Assembly: GCA_945875745.1 (NCBI GenBank)
Contig: CAMCLJ010000003.1
Coordinates: forward strand, 1-64,000
DNA from: Chlamydia trachomatis
GTDB lineage: Bacteria; Chlamydiota; Chlamydiia; Chlamydiales; Rhabdochlamydiaceae
DNA: 64,000 nt
Reading direction: 5' to 3'
Each line of letters begins with the position of its first letter. Position 1 is the first letter of the stretch. The notes under the pieces were generated by a model, which searched no databases, was not told the DNA's origin, and was given only the letters and a program-made list of their open reading frames with translations. Of the stretch, positions 38,489 through 48,476 are shown one piece after another. The translations under genes and the position numbers were made by a program.

Positions 38489-38716
38489 TTACTCCGATGC
38501 ATCTTCATCAGCATCTTCTTGATCCATTCGTTTTAGATCATCGAGATAAGATGGGCTCGGATTTTTCCTGATCTCTTCTAATAACCCATCTAACGTCACT
38601 TCATGGCCAGAACGGATAAGGTAAGTTCCAAGTCTGATTGCATAATTAGCTAACTCAAAATTGTTTTTAAAAATACCTCTTAGTTTTTCATGGGTTAACT
38701 GATCTCTGATAAACAT
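38489..38716 (-). CDS. Small protein, probable RNA polymerase omega-like subunit
   Basis: 75 residues with NFELANYAIRLGTYLIRSG and an acidic tail (DEDASE). The sequence match to omega is weak. The argument is position: it directly follows yicC and gmk, and yicC-gmk-rpoZ is a widespread bacterial order. The Chlamydia counterpart between gmk and metG (CT031) is, as far as I remember, annotated hypothetical. I leave the symbol empty. Confidence 0.5.
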   Translation of the reverse strand: MFIRDQLTHEKLRGIFKNNFELANYAIRLGTYLIRSGHEVTLDGLLEEIRKNPSPSYLDDLKRMDQEDADEDASE

Positions 38717-38725
38717 AAATGCCTC

Positions 38726-39331
38726 CTATAAATGTAAATTTCTTGTTTTGTGTTCTTCTGCAATCACGATGCTACGCAGAACGCCGTAGGCTAAAAACAA
38801 ATCCTTATTAATAACCACATAATCATAAGCAGACGCAAGCTCTAGTTCGTGTGAAGCCCATGACAATCTTTCTTCAAGAGTTTTCGCATCTTCGGTATTT
38901 CTTCGAACAAGCCGCTCTTTTAACTCTTCTAAGGAAGGAGGTGTTAAAAAGATATAAGTTGCATCGAACTCTTCTTGCTTAAGGTTCATAGCACCTTGTG
39001 TATCGATCACAAGGACTACGTGCTTACCTGCCATCTGAGAATCTTGCACACACCTTCTTGAGGTTCCGTAGTAATAACCAAAAACCTCAGCGTACTCCAA
39101 GAACTCATTCTCTTGTATTTTACGTTCAAATGCACTTCTTGTGAGAAAAAAATAATCCTTACCCTCTATCTCCCCTGCACGGGGAGCTCTTGTTGTGCAA
39201 GATACACTTTCCACGACACAAGGAAACTCTTCTGTTAACATCCTTACAAGGGTTGTTTTGCCAGTGCCCGCCGGCGCGCTCAGAACAAAAACAAGGCCCT
39301 GTGTAAGATTGCCTAAAAGTCTTTCAGCCAT
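38726..39331 (-). CDS. gmk: Guanylate kinase
   Basis: 201 residues with P-loop SAPAGTGKTTLV, the GMP-binding segment VSCTTRAPRAGEIEGKDYFFL and the lid region RLVRRNTED. It phosphorylates GMP to GDP. Only one base separates it from the upstream yicC gene, and the small omega-like gene follows. Confidence 0.94.
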   Translation of the reverse strand: MAERLLGNLTQGLVFVLSAPAGTGKTTLVRMLTEEFPCVVESVSCTTRAPRAGEIEGKDYFFLTRSAFERKIQENEFLEYAEVFGYYYGTSRRCVQDSQMAGKHVVLVIDTQGAMNLKQEEFDATYIFLTPPSLEELKERLVRRNTEDAKTLEERLSWASHELELASAYDYVVINKDLFLAYGVLRSIVIAEEHKTRNLHL

Positions 39332-39332
39332 A

Positions 39333-40220
39333 TTATTCTATATTTTGAACTTGTTCTCTAATTTTCTCGAGATCCCCTTTCATTTGCACACAAAGAAGGG
39401 TCATCTCAGTCATATCAGACTTCGAACACATTGTATTGATTTCTCGATTTATTTCTTGGACAAGAAAATCCATAGAACGACCGATACTACGCTCTTTAGA
39501 AAGAAAAAGATCTTGAAACTGCTTAATATGCGATTTTAGCCGAGCGATCTCTTCGGCGATATCTGATTTATCAGCATAGATCATTACCTCTCGTAAAATC
39601 CGTTCATGATCTGCTGGATCAAGTAATTTCACTTCTTCAATCCTATCAACAAGCCTTTTTCTGTAATTCTCTGTTGCTAAAGGAGCATATCGCTCAACCT
39701 CTACAAGTTTATCTTGAATTTGACGAAGATATTTTTGCATCTCAACAGATAGAGCGCTCCCCTCAGTTTTTTTCATCTTGATATACTGAGTAAGGGCATC
39801 TTGCAGAGCTACCATTAAATCGATTTTCACATCCTCTTCATTAAACGAGCCTTCAGAAGAACTGACTAAATTTCTTTGCTCTAATAAAAAAGATAGATTG
39901 AAAGGTTCTTGAGAGACCAAGTTTAAATCTTTTGCAACCTCCAGATAAAAATCTTGTACGATTTTTAGCTGCCGGACCTGTTGGCTAATAAGACCTGAGG
40001 ATAATCCATCTTTCAAGAGAGAAATTTTAACAGTCACCTGGCCCCTTTGAATTTCTAAGGATAGAGCTTTGCGAACATCGATATCAAAAACTAAAAATTC
40101 TTTAGGAAGGTGAATGGAAAGATCTAAAAACTTTCTATTTACTGAATGGATTTCTATATTCCACCTACCCAACGATGAGGTTTTGGAACTACGCCCGTAA
40201 GCCGTCATACTTTTTATCAT
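39333..40220 (-). CDS. yicC: YicC-family protein
   Basis: 295 residues starting MIKSMTAYGRS, the typical YicC opening, with the C-terminal DUF1732 stretch (EEIARLKSHIKQFQDLF, then SIGRSMDFLVQEINREINTMCSKS). YicC proteins are endoribonucleases that influence RNA turnover. It leads the gmk unit. Confidence 0.88.
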   Translation of the reverse strand: MIKSMTAYGRSSKTSSLGRWNIEIHSVNRKFLDLSIHLPKEFLVFDIDVRKALSLEIQRGQVTVKISLLKDGLSSGLISQQVRQLKIVQDFYLEVAKDLNLVSQEPFNLSFLLEQRNLVSSSEGSFNEEDVKIDLMVALQDALTQYIKMKKTEGSALSVEMQKYLRQIQDKLVEVERYAPLATENYRKRLVDRIEEVKLLDPADHERILREVMIYADKSDIAEEIARLKSHIKQFQDLFLSKERSIGRSMDFLVQEINREINTMCSKSDMTEMTLLCVQMKGDLEKIREQVQNIE

Positions 40221-40381
40221 GAAATATAGCCAAATAGATTTGAATTAGCAGCTATTTATACTTTAACAAACACCCTTCTGTCAAGGCATTTACACTTAAA
40301 TCTTACAAATAAAAACAGCCTATAACGAGCGATGTTTTTTAAATTCTTAACATGGAAATTTCTCTCTTTGATCTTATAGAA

Positions 40382-41026
40382 TCAAAAAGAGGATGACATA
40401 TCCAATTGAAGCAAAGATTTAACAGGCTCAAAGGTTTTTCGGTGGATTTGACATGGACCGAGCTCGTTTATTGCTTCAAGATGTTTCTTGGTACCATACC
40501 CTTTATGCTGTTTAAAACCATAGCCGGGATACTGCAATTCATAGGTTTCCATTAGCCTATCTCGAGTCTCTTTAGCTATAATCGATGCGGCAGCGATCGA
40601 GTGGGAAAGGGCATCACCTTTAATCACGGCAATTGAAGGGTAATTCCAATCAGGGAGCAAAGAGCCGTCGACCAAAATAAAATCAGGAACAGATGGCAGT
40701 CCTTCAACAGCTCTTTGCATCGCTTTAAATGTGGCTTGTAAAATATTTATTTCATCAATATCTTGAGCTTCAATACATCCAACGGCGTATTGAATATCAG
40801 GATGGGTAGTTAACCTCTGAAAAACCTTCTCTCTTTGTAGAGGTGCTATTGATTTACTATCATCAACGCCGTCTATGATTAACCCTTGAGGAATAATGCA
40901 TGCAGCAGCAACTACCGGTCCCGCAAGAGGACCTCTGCCAGCCTCATCAACACCTGCTAAATTCCTATATCCCTTAAGACGCGCCATATCTTCATAAGCA
41001 AACAGGTTTCTGTCTTGATACACCAT
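40382..41026 (-). CDS. rnhB: Ribonuclease HII
   Basis: 214 residues with GVDEAGRGPLAGPVVAA (catalytic Asp and Glu), DGVDDSKS and LVDG, and AAASIIAKETRD. It removes ribonucleotides from DNA hybrids. Located between rplS and the gmk unit as in Chlamydia. The 160 bp before the next gene is A/T-rich with no other feature. Confidence 0.94.
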   Translation of the reverse strand: MVYQDRNLFAYEDMARLKGYRNLAGVDEAGRGPLAGPVVAAACIIPQGLIIDGVDDSKSIAPLQREKVFQRLTTHPDIQYAVGCIEAQDIDEINILQATFKAMQRAVEGLPSVPDFILVDGSLLPDWNYPSIAVIKGDALSHSIAAASIIAKETRDRLMETYELQYPGYGFKQHKGYGTKKHLEAINELGPCQIHRKTFEPVKSLLQLDMSSSF

Positions 41027-41101
41027 CTACCCCTCCCTTAGTAAATTTATAAAAATAAGGGAGCATGAAGGATTGAATCATTTGGGATCAAGAGGCAATA
41101 A

Positions 41102-41128
41102 AAAAACCCTCATTTTTTGAGGGTTTTT
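41102..41128. terminator. Bidirectional terminator after rplS
   Basis: AAAAACCCTC and GAGGGTTTTT around a short A/T loop, 34 nt after the rplS stop; A- and T-runs on both sides allow termination in either direction. Confidence 0.88.
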
Positions 41129-41161
41129 CATGAAATCAGAAAAGAAGAAAAGATCTATTAG

Positions 41162-41560
41162 TTACTGAGCTTTTTTTGCTTCTCTAGCAGCTAGAATTCG
41201 CTTATTAGAACCAATGAGCTCTTTTACTTTAGCAGCCTTACCAGAAGCACCTCTTAAGTAGTAGAGCTTACCTCTTCTTACATCACCCATTTTAATGACT
41301 TCAATTTTCGCAATTCGCGGGCTATGAACCATAAAAACTTTTTCCATACCTGAACCATAGGATACTCGATAGATAGAAAAAGTCTCAGAAAGACAGCTAC
41401 CCTTACGAGCAATAACAGTTCCTGTAAATACTTGTAGGCGCTCTTTATCCCCTTCTATAATTCGTGTGTGGACAGAAACTGTGTCTCCTACACGAAAATC
41501 GGGAATATTGGACTTTAAAAATCCCGCTTCTAATTCTTGAATGATTTGACACTGCTTCAT
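41162..41560 (-). CDS. rplS: 50S ribosomal protein L19
   Basis: About 132 residues with [22 protein letters not shown] and [20 protein letters not shown], the L19 signatures. I take ATG 41560 ([11 protein letters not shown]) because AAAGGAG precedes it; the longer frame begins with GTG inside that site. Part of ffh-rpsP-trmD-rplS. Confidence 0.95.
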   Translation of the reverse strand: MKQCQIIQELEAGFLKSNIPDFRVGDTVSVHTRIIEGDKERLQVFTGTVIARKGSCLSETFSIYRVSYGSGMEKVFMVHSPRIAKIEVIKMGDVRRGKLYYLRGASGKAAKVKELIGSNKRILAAREAKKAQ

Positions 41561-41582
41561 GATTTCTCCTTTCACTCATTTT

Positions 41583-42254
41583 TTACCGGCTGATTAAATC
41601 AGGACGGACTCTCATTGTTTTTTTTATTGCTTCTTGATGACGCCATTTGCGAATTTGTTCATGGTTTCCTGAAACCAATACAGCAGGCACTTCGAGCCCT
41701 TCAAATTCGGGAGGTCTAGTATAATGGGGAGCATCTAGTTTCTGATCCTCAAAGGAATCCTGATAAGCTGCTTCTTCATGTCCTAGTACTCCAGGTATGA
41801 ATCTTGAAATCGCATCCACTAGCACAATTGCGGCTATACAACCGTTTGTCAGAACATAATCCCCGATGCTAATCTCCTCATCCACTTCTTTATCTATTAC
41901 CCTTTCATCAATCCCTTCATAATGTCCACAAACCAGCACTATATGTTTTTTCTTTGCCAGTCTTCGACATATCTGCGCGTTTAAAGGCGTTCCTTGCGGG
42001 GAAAGATACACCACATGCGCGTCGTCAGTTTTTACAGACCTTATAGCTTCACAAAGGGGCTTGGGCATTAGTAGCATGCCTGGTCCCCCACCATAAGGTC
42101 TATCATCTACTTTTTTATGCTTACCTTCCGCAAAAAGCCTTATGTCGGTAAGGCCGATATCTAAAAGGCCACTTTCTCTAGCCCTTTTAAGTATACTCGC
42201 TTCAAACGGACTCTCGAAATACTCAGGGAACAAAGAAAGTATATCAAATCGCAT
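41583..42254 (-). CDS. trmD: tRNA (guanine37-N1)-methyltransferase
   Basis: 223 residues with the trefoil-knot SPOUT motifs: DRPYGGGPGMLL, LVCGHYEGIDERV and EISIGDYVLTNG. It methylates G37 to prevent frameshifting. Three bases separate it from rpsP. Slightly shorter than average. Confidence 0.95.
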   Translation of the reverse strand: MRFDILSLFPEYFESPFEASILKRARESGLLDIGLTDIRLFAEGKHKKVDDRPYGGGPGMLLMPKPLCEAIRSVKTDDAHVVYLSPQGTPLNAQICRRLAKKKHIVLVCGHYEGIDERVIDKEVDEEISIGDYVLTNGCIAAIVLVDAISRFIPGVLGHEEAAYQDSFEDQKLDAPHYTRPPEFEGLEVPAVLVSGNHEQIRKWRHQEAIKKTMRVRPDLISR

Positions 42255-42257
42255 TAA

Positions 42258-42602
42258 TTACTTCTTTTTCGCAGGAGCTACAGCTGCAGCAGAAGATCCT
42301 CTTCTTTTAGCTGTATACTTAGATTTTATCTCTGCTTTTTTCGCACGGTACTCTTTAACAACTTCAGGAGCTGCATTACGAGCTAAGGATTCAACTTGAT
42401 CAGACATAACTGCACCCTGACCCAGCCAGTAAGCCAATCTGTCCCCGTCAATACTGCAGTTGTTTTCAACCATTTCTGGCAAATACCAACCGAGTTTCTC
42501 CACATATTTTCCATCTCGTTTAGATCTTACATCTGTAACTACTACACGAAAAGTTTGACGATTATTGCATCCTTGCTGACGCAGACGTATTTTTAATGCC
42601 AT
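42258..42602 (-). CDS. rpsP: 30S ribosomal protein S16
   Basis: 114 residues; KIRLRQQGCNNRQTFRVVV and YWLGQGAVMSDQVESL are typical. A Lys/Ala-rich C-terminal tail (about 90-114, AAAVAPAKKK) extends beyond the usual S16 length of 80-90. Its start overlaps the end of ffh by 10 nt. Confidence 0.95.
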   Translation of the reverse strand: MALKIRLRQQGCNNRQTFRVVVTDVRSKRDGKYVEKLGWYLPEMVENNCSIDGDRLAYWLGQGAVMSDQVESLARNAAPEVVKEYRAKKAEIKSKYTAKRRGSSAAAVAPAKKK

Positions 42603-43933
42603 AAAAAATTCTCCTTTTTACCTGCCCCATTCATGAATTGTTTTTTGAGGCTGGGCATATCTTTAAAAAACTGTTTAATTCGTTTGAAACTCTTTACCAT
42701 TTTATTGACGTCATCGATCTTTACACCGCTACCTTCCGCTATACGTCTTCTTCGGCTTGGGACTAGTTCGACTCTTTCCTCCCTTTCAGATGCTGTCATC
42801 GAAAGGATCATGGCTTCTATCTTTGTAAGCTCTTTTTCATCGATGTTCATTTCATCGATGCTTGGCATTCCAGGGATCATTTTAAGCAAACTTTTAAAAG
42901 AACCCATCTTTCGCAGCATAGACATTTGCTTTAAGTAATCATCGTAGGTAAATGTCGCTTTTTTTAACTTCTTTTCAAGTTCTCTACTTTCTTGCTCGCT
43001 AAAATGCTCTTGGGCTTTTTTAACAAGATTGATGACATCTCCCATACCGAGAATTCTATCTGCCATCGAATGAGGATTAAAAACCTGCAAATCAGTGACT
43101 TTTTCACCAACACCTTCAAACTTTAAAGGCTTCTGCGTAATCTCCGTAATAGAGATCGCAGCACCCGCTCTTGATGTACCATCAAGCATAGTAAGAATTG
43201 TGCCAGTAATGGCTATTCGACGATCAAATTCTTGCGCGGTCTTAACTGCATCTTGTCCGGTATTAGCATTAGCGACGAATAGAATTTCTGAAGGAGATAC
43301 CTTCTGCTTAATTTGATCGAGCTGATCCATCAATTCTTCATCTAAATGCAACCTACCGGCTGTATCTACTATCAAAATATGATAGTTTTCACTTCTTGCT
43401 TTTTCAAGAGCAAGCTCTGCAACCCTAACCGGATTTTGCTCACCTTCTATGCTAAATACGGGAACATCAACCTGCCTACCCAGTAATTTCAACTGCTCTA
43501 CTGCCGCAGGCCTTTGCAGATCACATGCAGCAAGAAGAATTTTTCTATTCTTATCCTGACCTTTCAAAAAAGCTGCTAGTTTAGCACAATGGGTTGTTTT
43601 TCCGGAACCCTGCAAACCACATAAAAGAATGACAGAGGGAGAGCCTCTTAAAATAAGACCCGATTCACCAGTTCCCATTAAGGCAACAAGCTCTTCATGG
43701 ACCACTTTAATAAACTGCTGATCTGGAGTAACCGATTTGGTTACTAAATCCCCAGTCGCTTTTTCTTTAACCCTTTTAACAAAAGCACTTACGACACCAT
43801 AATTAACGTCGGCATCAAGCAAAGCTAAACGAACCTGACGAACAGCATCTGCTATGTTATCTTCAGTAAGAACTTTCTTCCCCGAAAGAGAAGTAAATAG
43901 GCTTTGAAATTTTTGAGTTAAAGTGCCGAGCAT
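42593..43933 (-). CDS. ffh: Signal recognition particle protein Ffh
   Basis: 446 residues: N domain, GTPase G domain (LCGLQGSGKTTHCAKLA, DTAGRL, TILTMLDG) and M domain with the RNA-binding SRRRRIAEGSG. It targets nascent membrane proteins to the translocon. It leads the ffh-rpsP-trmD-rplS unit. Confidence 0.96.
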   Translation of the reverse strand: MLGTLTQKFQSLFTSLSGKKVLTEDNIADAVRQVRLALLDADVNYGVVSAFVKRVKEKATGDLVTKSVTPDQQFIKVVHEELVALMGTGESGLILRGSPSVILLCGLQGSGKTTHCAKLAAFLKGQDKNRKILLAACDLQRPAAVEQLKLLGRQVDVPVFSIEGEQNPVRVAELALEKARSENYHILIVDTAGRLHLDEELMDQLDQIKQKVSPSEILFVANANTGQDAVKTAQEFDRRIAITGTILTMLDGTSRAGAAISITEITQKPLKFEGVGEKVTDLQVFNPHSMADRILGMGDVINLVKKAQEHFSEQESRELEKKLKKATFTYDDYLKQMSMLRKMGSFKSLLKMIPGMPSIDEMNIDEKELTKIEAMILSMTASEREERVELVPSRRRRIAEGSGVKIDDVNKMVKSFKRIKQFFKDMPSLKKQFMNGAGKKENFLWH

Positions 43934-43978
43934 AAATATATATTTTAGTGTTAACGGAAAACAGAATAAGCGACAAAG

Positions 43979-44818
43979 TCATTCAATTTCAAGAAAAAAG
44001 AAGCGATTATGTCCAGACCAATCATTAATAAGCTGTTTTTTCTTCCAAATGGGTGCAGAAAACAATTCTAATAATCTTTTCCCTTGGGAAAAACCAATTT
44101 CAAAATAAACCTTTCCATGGGGATTAAGACGTGCTGGAAGCTCATTCGCTAACCTCTGATAAAATTCATCACCACGATTCCCTGCAACAAGAGCCATCCT
44201 TGGCTCATATTCTGTGACTGATCGATCTAAAGCCTCATATTCGGAACTGGAGATGTAAGGGGGGTTACAGATAATCAAATCAGCCCTCTGCCCATAAAAA
44301 GGGGTTAATAGATCTCCAAGTTTAGCCTCGACATTTACCCCATTACGCTGAGCATTGGCTTGAGCGACCGATAAAGCTTTTGGACACAAATCTGAAATCG
44401 TCACATTAAGAGACGGAAACTTCTTTTTCAAAGAAATCCCTATACAGCCAGAACCAGAACAAACATCCCACGCAACAGAGATATTGTCAGATAAGTCCTT
44501 CGATATGATATCCATTAAAATTTCTGTTTCAGGCCTTGGAATTAAAACATCTGATGTAACAGCGATATCACAACCAAAAAAACTCACCTTCCCTATAATC
44601 TGCTCAAACGGCTTGTCCTGAGCAAGCATAGCAAGGCCGGATCGAATCACCCCCAATTCATCCTCATGTAAAGGCTTATCAAAATCCATAAACAAAGAAA
44701 TCTTATCAATCTTTAAAAAATGGCAAAGAATCTCTTGAACAAGAAATTTAGACCGAGAGATCTTCTTTTGATCTAAGTATTGAACTGATAAATGAAAAAT
44801 TTCCCCAACTGTTTTCAT
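43979..44818 (-). CDS. prmC: Release-factor glutamine methyltransferase
   Basis: 279 residues; SAM-binding [13 protein letters not shown] and catalytic [13 protein letters not shown]. It methylates the Gln of the GGQ motif in release factors, including PrfA encoded just upstream, whose stop codon it overlaps by 4 nt. Confidence 0.95.
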   Translation of the reverse strand: MKTVGEIFHLSVQYLDQKKISRSKFLVQEILCHFLKIDKISLFMDFDKPLHEDELGVIRSGLAMLAQDKPFEQIIGKVSFFGCDIAVTSDVLIPRPETEILMDIISKDLSDNISVAWDVCSGSGCIGISLKKKFPSLNVTISDLCPKALSVAQANAQRNGVNVEAKLGDLLTPFYGQRADLIICNPPYISSSEYEALDRSVTEYEPRMALVAGNRGDEFYQRLANELPARLNPHGKVYFEIGFSQGKRLLELFSAPIWKKKQLINDWSGHNRFFFLEIE

Positions 44819-45894
44819 GAATCAGCAGCTGAACCTGACAGCTCCTGTTGATGATAAAACTTCACTAAAGATTCAGTGAATTCATCTAAGGCCCCATCCA
44901 TAACATGATCTAGCTTGTATAAGGTTAAGTCGATACGATGATCAGTTACCCTATTTTGAGGGAAGTTATAGGTCCGGATACGCTCCGATCGATCACCCGA
45001 GCCCACCTGAGAAGATCTTAATGAAGCAACCTCAAGCTCTGCCTTGCGCCTCTTTTCTTGAACAATCTTGGCCGACAAAAGCCTCATAGCCTTATCTTTA
45101 TTCTTATGCTGACTTCGCTCTTCCTGACAATAGACTACGGTTCCTGTTGGTAAGTGGGTAATACGGACTGCGGAATCAGTTGTATTAACGTGCTGACCCC
45201 CTGCACCAGATGCTCTATACGTGTCGATTTTAAGATCTCTTTCATCGATCACAATTGCCTCTTCTTCATCAGGCTCCAGCAAAACAGCAACCGTAATGGC
45301 AGAAGTATGGACTCGACCTTGAGCCTCTGTTTTAGGAACTCTCTGCACTCTATGAGTTCCAGCTTCATACTTCATAAGTCGGTACACATCCTGACCAGAC
45401 AAAGTCATAATGTACTCTTTAAAACCACCCATTTCAGAGGAAGTGGAAGTAAGAAGCTCACATTTCCAGCCTTTAAGATCGGCGTAACACTTATACATAC
45501 GAATACAATCACCGACAAAAATCGCAGCTTCATCCCCACCAGTACCCGCACGCAACTCTAGAATAATATTGCGACTATCTTGGGGATCAGGGGGAACTAG
45601 AAGATTTTCCAACTTTTTCTGCATTTGATCGATTTGCATTTCAATAGATTGCAAATCTTCTTTGATAATAGAGAGAAACTCTGGGTCTTTCTCGATCTTT
45701 AATAAACCAGAGTTTTCATCCCTCTGCTTTTGCAGAGTTTCTATCGATTTTAAAACTTCTTGAATACTGGATAGGTACGCGTGCTCTTGAGTTAGAGCGC
45801 GGTACTCTTTTTGATTAGAGAGAACATCAGAGCGTCCTAATAAATCTTCAACCTGCTCTAATCTAGATAAGAGCTTGAGTATTCTCTCTTGCAT
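44815..45894 (-). CDS. prfA: Peptide chain release factor 1
   Basis: 359 residues. [20 protein letters not shown] contains the GGQ catalytic loop; [15 protein letters not shown] carries the P-x-T codon-recognition site of RF1 (reads UAA and UAG). Followed with overlap by prmC. Confidence 0.96.
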   Translation of the reverse strand: MQERILKLLSRLEQVEDLLGRSDVLSNQKEYRALTQEHAYLSSIQEVLKSIETLQKQRDENSGLLKIEKDPEFLSIIKEDLQSIEMQIDQMQKKLENLLVPPDPQDSRNIILELRAGTGGDEAAIFVGDCIRMYKCYADLKGWKCELLTSTSSEMGGFKEYIMTLSGQDVYRLMKYEAGTHRVQRVPKTEAQGRVHTSAITVAVLLEPDEEEAIVIDERDLKIDTYRASGAGGQHVNTTDSAVRITHLPTGTVVYCQEERSQHKNKDKAMRLLSAKIVQEKRRKAELEVASLRSSQVGSGDRSERIRTYNFPQNRVTDHRIDLTLYKLDHVMDGALDEFTESLVKFYHQQELSGSAADS

Positions 45895-45897
45895 GCA

Positions 45898-46206
45898 CTA
45901 TCGCTTTTTTTTCTTAGCTGCATCTGCTGCAACACTTTCTACTGGCTCTTGCGCTGCAACTTCTGGCTTTTTACCATAACGCTTTTTGAATCTATCTACT
46001 CTACCTTCAGAGTCAATAAATTGTTTACTCTTAGTGAAGAAAGGATGAGAAGCAGAAGAAACAGAAACCTTGCATACAGGATATTCTTTACCTTCAAACA
46101 CATCTTTTTCTTTAGGCTGAAGCGTGCTGCCGCAGACCATTTTAAATCCTGTAGACGAATCTACAAAGAGTACATCTTGATAGTTAGGGTGCCCTTGTTT
46201 TTTCAT
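45898..46206 (-). CDS. rpmE: 50S ribosomal protein L31 (type B-like)
   Basis: 102 residues; [40 protein letters not shown] and a DRFKKRYG end are type-B L31 features. The CxxC zinc pair of type A is missing. An Ala/Glu/Lys extension of about 25 residues follows. Three bases upstream of prfA. Confidence 0.92.
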   Translation of the reverse strand: MKKQGHPNYQDVLFVDSSTGFKMVCGSTLQPKEKDVFEGKEYPVCKVSVSSASHPFFTKSKQFIDSEGRVDRFKKRYGKKPEVAAQEPVESVAADAAKKKKR

Positions 46207-46342
46207 AAGTAATCTCCAAAAAAGTCATTCTTAATTCAATTCGAATAGTAAAGCCCATTTTTCGTTAAAAAACAAGTCTTTTCCAATTCACCGATCGCTA
46301 GATAGAAAAATTACAAAAAATCAATAAAAATTCTTTCAATGT

Positions 46343-46573
46343 TTATCCCTGGCAGGTCTCCAGATCTTTTTGCTTAGCAAGATATGCCATCCTAGCAGTT
46401 AATAACCCCTCTAAAACACCTTCTTCATACCGAAAATGGGGGTTGTTTTCAAGCTCAGGAAAATCGTTGGGCTGCAAAATATCATCCGGAGTTAAAAAAG
46501 GGACGATCTCTCTAGCATATGTAAGCATTTTCTTTTGTTGCAAACACACTAATTCATCAAGTAATTCCTTCAT
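46343..46573 (-). CDS. Small conserved-looking protein next to tadA
   Basis: 76 residues, helical, acidic: FLTPDDILQPNDFPELENNPHFRYEEG. No function recognised. It lies 9 nt after tadA, in the same operon; from memory a small hypothetical gene also neighbours tadA in Chlamydia. Confidence 0.6.
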   Translation of the reverse strand: MKELLDELVCLQQKKMLTYAREIVPFLTPDDILQPNDFPELENNPHFRYEEGVLEGLLTARMAYLAKQKDLETCQG

Positions 46574-46582
46574 TAGAACCCC

Positions 46583-47029
46583 TTATCTTTTATTTTTAAA
46601 AAAATCTTTCATTAACTGAGCAGACTCCTGAGCCAAAATCCCTCTTTCCACCTCAACATTATGAATAGGATGGTGCTGACTTAAGAGGCTCACCCAACTA
46701 CCATCTGCACCTTGCCGAAGATCTGGAGCTCCCCAAACCACTCTACTAACTCGTGACAGTAAAATAGCCCCTACACACATGGAGCAAGGCTCAAGAGTAA
46801 CGTAAAGGGTAGTCTTTAATAATCGCCAATTAGCAAGGTGGGCACTTCCTTTTTGTAAACATAAAATTTCAGCATGCGCTGTTGCATCTTGGAGCGACTC
46901 AACCAGATTATGAGCTCTGGCAATAATCTTCCCATTAGACACCAAAATTGCACCAACAGGAACCTCATTTTTAGAGAAGGCGATTTTCGCCTCCCCTAAA
47001 GCCTCTCGCATAAAGATCTCATCTAACAA
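46583..47029 (-). CDS. tadA: tRNA-specific adenosine deaminase
   Basis: 148 residues with the zinc deaminase signature: HAE (in DATAHAEILC, about 55-58) and PCSMCVGA (about 83). It makes inosine at position 34 of tRNA-Arg. It overlaps the upstream unknown gene by 7 nt. Confidence 0.92.
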   Translation of the reverse strand: MLDEIFMREALGEAKIAFSKNEVPVGAILVSNGKIIARAHNLVESLQDATAHAEILCLQKGSAHLANWRLLKTTLYVTLEPCSMCVGAILLSRVSRVVWGAPDLRQGADGSWVSLLSQHHPIHNVEVERGILAQESAQLMKDFFKNKR

Positions 47030-47703
47030 TAGACTTTCTCACTTAACCGTTTTTGAAGAATGGCTAGCTGTTTTTTTAAACCATCGATATCTTGTATATA
47101 TTTTTTAGAAACAGCCTGGAGTCTTTTTTCATAACGATCTGAAAGCTTCAAAATTTCTTCATTATGCCTAAGAACCAATTCTTCTATAGAAACCTGGTCC
47201 AAAGATGCGCTTTTGTTAAGCTGCTCTTCGTGCAACCTCTGAGCCTGCTCCTTTAGATGATGAAAGATCTCATCAGGGAACGCAACCGCATTAATCACAC
47301 TAAAAATATAAGTATCTACTAAAGTAAATCTATCTACGGCCTGCGCTGCCATAGACTTAGACACATCCATAGCCAGCAACTGGATCTCTTCAAAGTGAGG
47401 ATTAACCCTCGATAGCTCAATGACAAAATATTCATACATTTCTGCATGTTTCAAAATCCACTTAGACACCACCCAGCTAGCTAGATCTTCATTACCCTCT
47501 TGGACAATCTCTGTAGAATAAGCGCGAAAGATCTCTTCCGCAGATACCTTACCCAAATGAGCCTTATCAAAATATCTCTGTACAAAATCCCGATCTTTTT
47601 TCAAATGCTCTTGCTTAACATCCTTTCGAATATCATGCAAGACCTTCGCAAAGACAGGCCCTAAAAATTCAAATTTTAACTTTAACGATAAATCTTTGAT
47701 CAT
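47023..47703 (-). CDS. Unknown helical protein upstream of tadA
   Basis: 226 residues, not recognised. Largely helical; the last 45 residues form a predicted coiled coil (LSDRYEKRLQAVSKKYIQDI). No signal peptide or membrane segment. It is the first gene of a three-gene minus-strand unit with tadA and a 76-residue protein, and is divergent from rpsO. Confidence 0.6.
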   Translation of the reverse strand: MIKDLSLKLKFEFLGPVFAKVLHDIRKDVKQEHLKKDRDFVQRYFDKAHLGKVSAEEIFRAYSTEIVQEGNEDLASWVVSKWILKHAEMYEYFVIELSRVNPHFEEIQLLAMDVSKSMAAQAVDRFTLVDTYIFSVINAVAFPDEIFHHLKEQAQRLHEEQLNKSASLDQVSIEELVLRHNEEILKLSDRYEKRLQAVSKKYIQDIDGLKKQLAILQKRLSEKVYC

Positions 47704-47844
47704 AATCTATTCCCCTTTAAGATCTTCTATGCTATCATAACAGAGTAGAAACTGTAACAGGCCGATCTTCAAAAGGCAAGAGGCATACTCTAGTTAGATC
47801 AGCTCCTACAAGAGCAAAGACTGACAAAAGCTTTTTTTTTAAGA

Positions 47845-47873
47845 TTGCACTGTTGACCTGTTTTAGCTATAAT
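47845..47873 (+). promoter_or_regulatory. Promoter of rpsO
   Basis: TTGCAC (47845-47850) and a perfect TATAAT (47868-47873) with a 17-nt spacer, about 70 nt before the rpsO start. Confidence 0.8.
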
Positions 47874-47945
47874 ATACCTATTGTTTTATATTTTTTTTAA
47901 ACTTGTCTACCTTTTTAAACTCTCAATACAGGGAGAACCTATACA

Positions 47946-48215
47946 ATGTCTTTAGATAAAGGTACAAAAGAAGAAATTACCAAGAAGTTCCAACTTCATG
48001 AAAAAGATACCGGTTCGGCAGACGTGCAGATCGCTATTCTAACGGAAAGAATTGCAGAACTTACAGAGCATTTAAAACTTGCTCCAAAAGACCATGGCTC
48101 TCGTCTTGCCCTACTTAAATTAGTAGGTCAACGTCGTAAGCTGCTTGACTATCTCAATTCAACAGATACCAAGCGCTATCAGAATCTGATTGTAAGACTC
48201 AATCTCCGTAAGTAA
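47946..48215 (+). CDS. rpsO: 30S ribosomal protein S15
   Basis: 89 residues; [19 protein letters not shown] and [22 protein letters not shown] are the S15 signature. Preceded by GGGAGAA. Adjacent to pnp, as in most bacteria. Confidence 0.97.
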   Translation: MSLDKGTKEEITKKFQLHEKDTGSADVQIAILTERIAELTEHLKLAPKDHGSRLALLKLVGQRRKLLDYLNSTDTKRYQNLIVRLNLRK

Positions 48216-48231
48216 TTTCTTTCTTTTTAAT

Positions 48232-48259
48232 AGATCACTTCAGGATACTGGAGTGATCT
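48232..48259 (+). terminator. Terminator between rpsO and pnp
   Basis: AGATCACTTCAG/CTGGAGTGATCT with a 4-nt loop (one G-T pair), followed by TAATTCTTTAG. Confidence 0.7.
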
Positions 48260-48476
48260 TAATTCTTTAGTTGTCGCTTAACACCCTTTGTTGCTATATT
48301 CGAGCCACTCCTTTTCGTAAAAGGAGGAACACTGAATAACTAGTGATATTTTTTTAACAACCAGCTCATTGACGAGGATGAAAGGCCCATTTAACTAGAG
48401 TCATAATCACTCCACTTAAATGGACAGTTCATCCACATACACTGAGCTGTATTTTTTACAATCGGAGCTTATATAC

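Noticed and set aside
45154-45561. 135-codon plus-strand frame inside prfA
   Set aside because: Antisense to the GGQ region of release factor 1.
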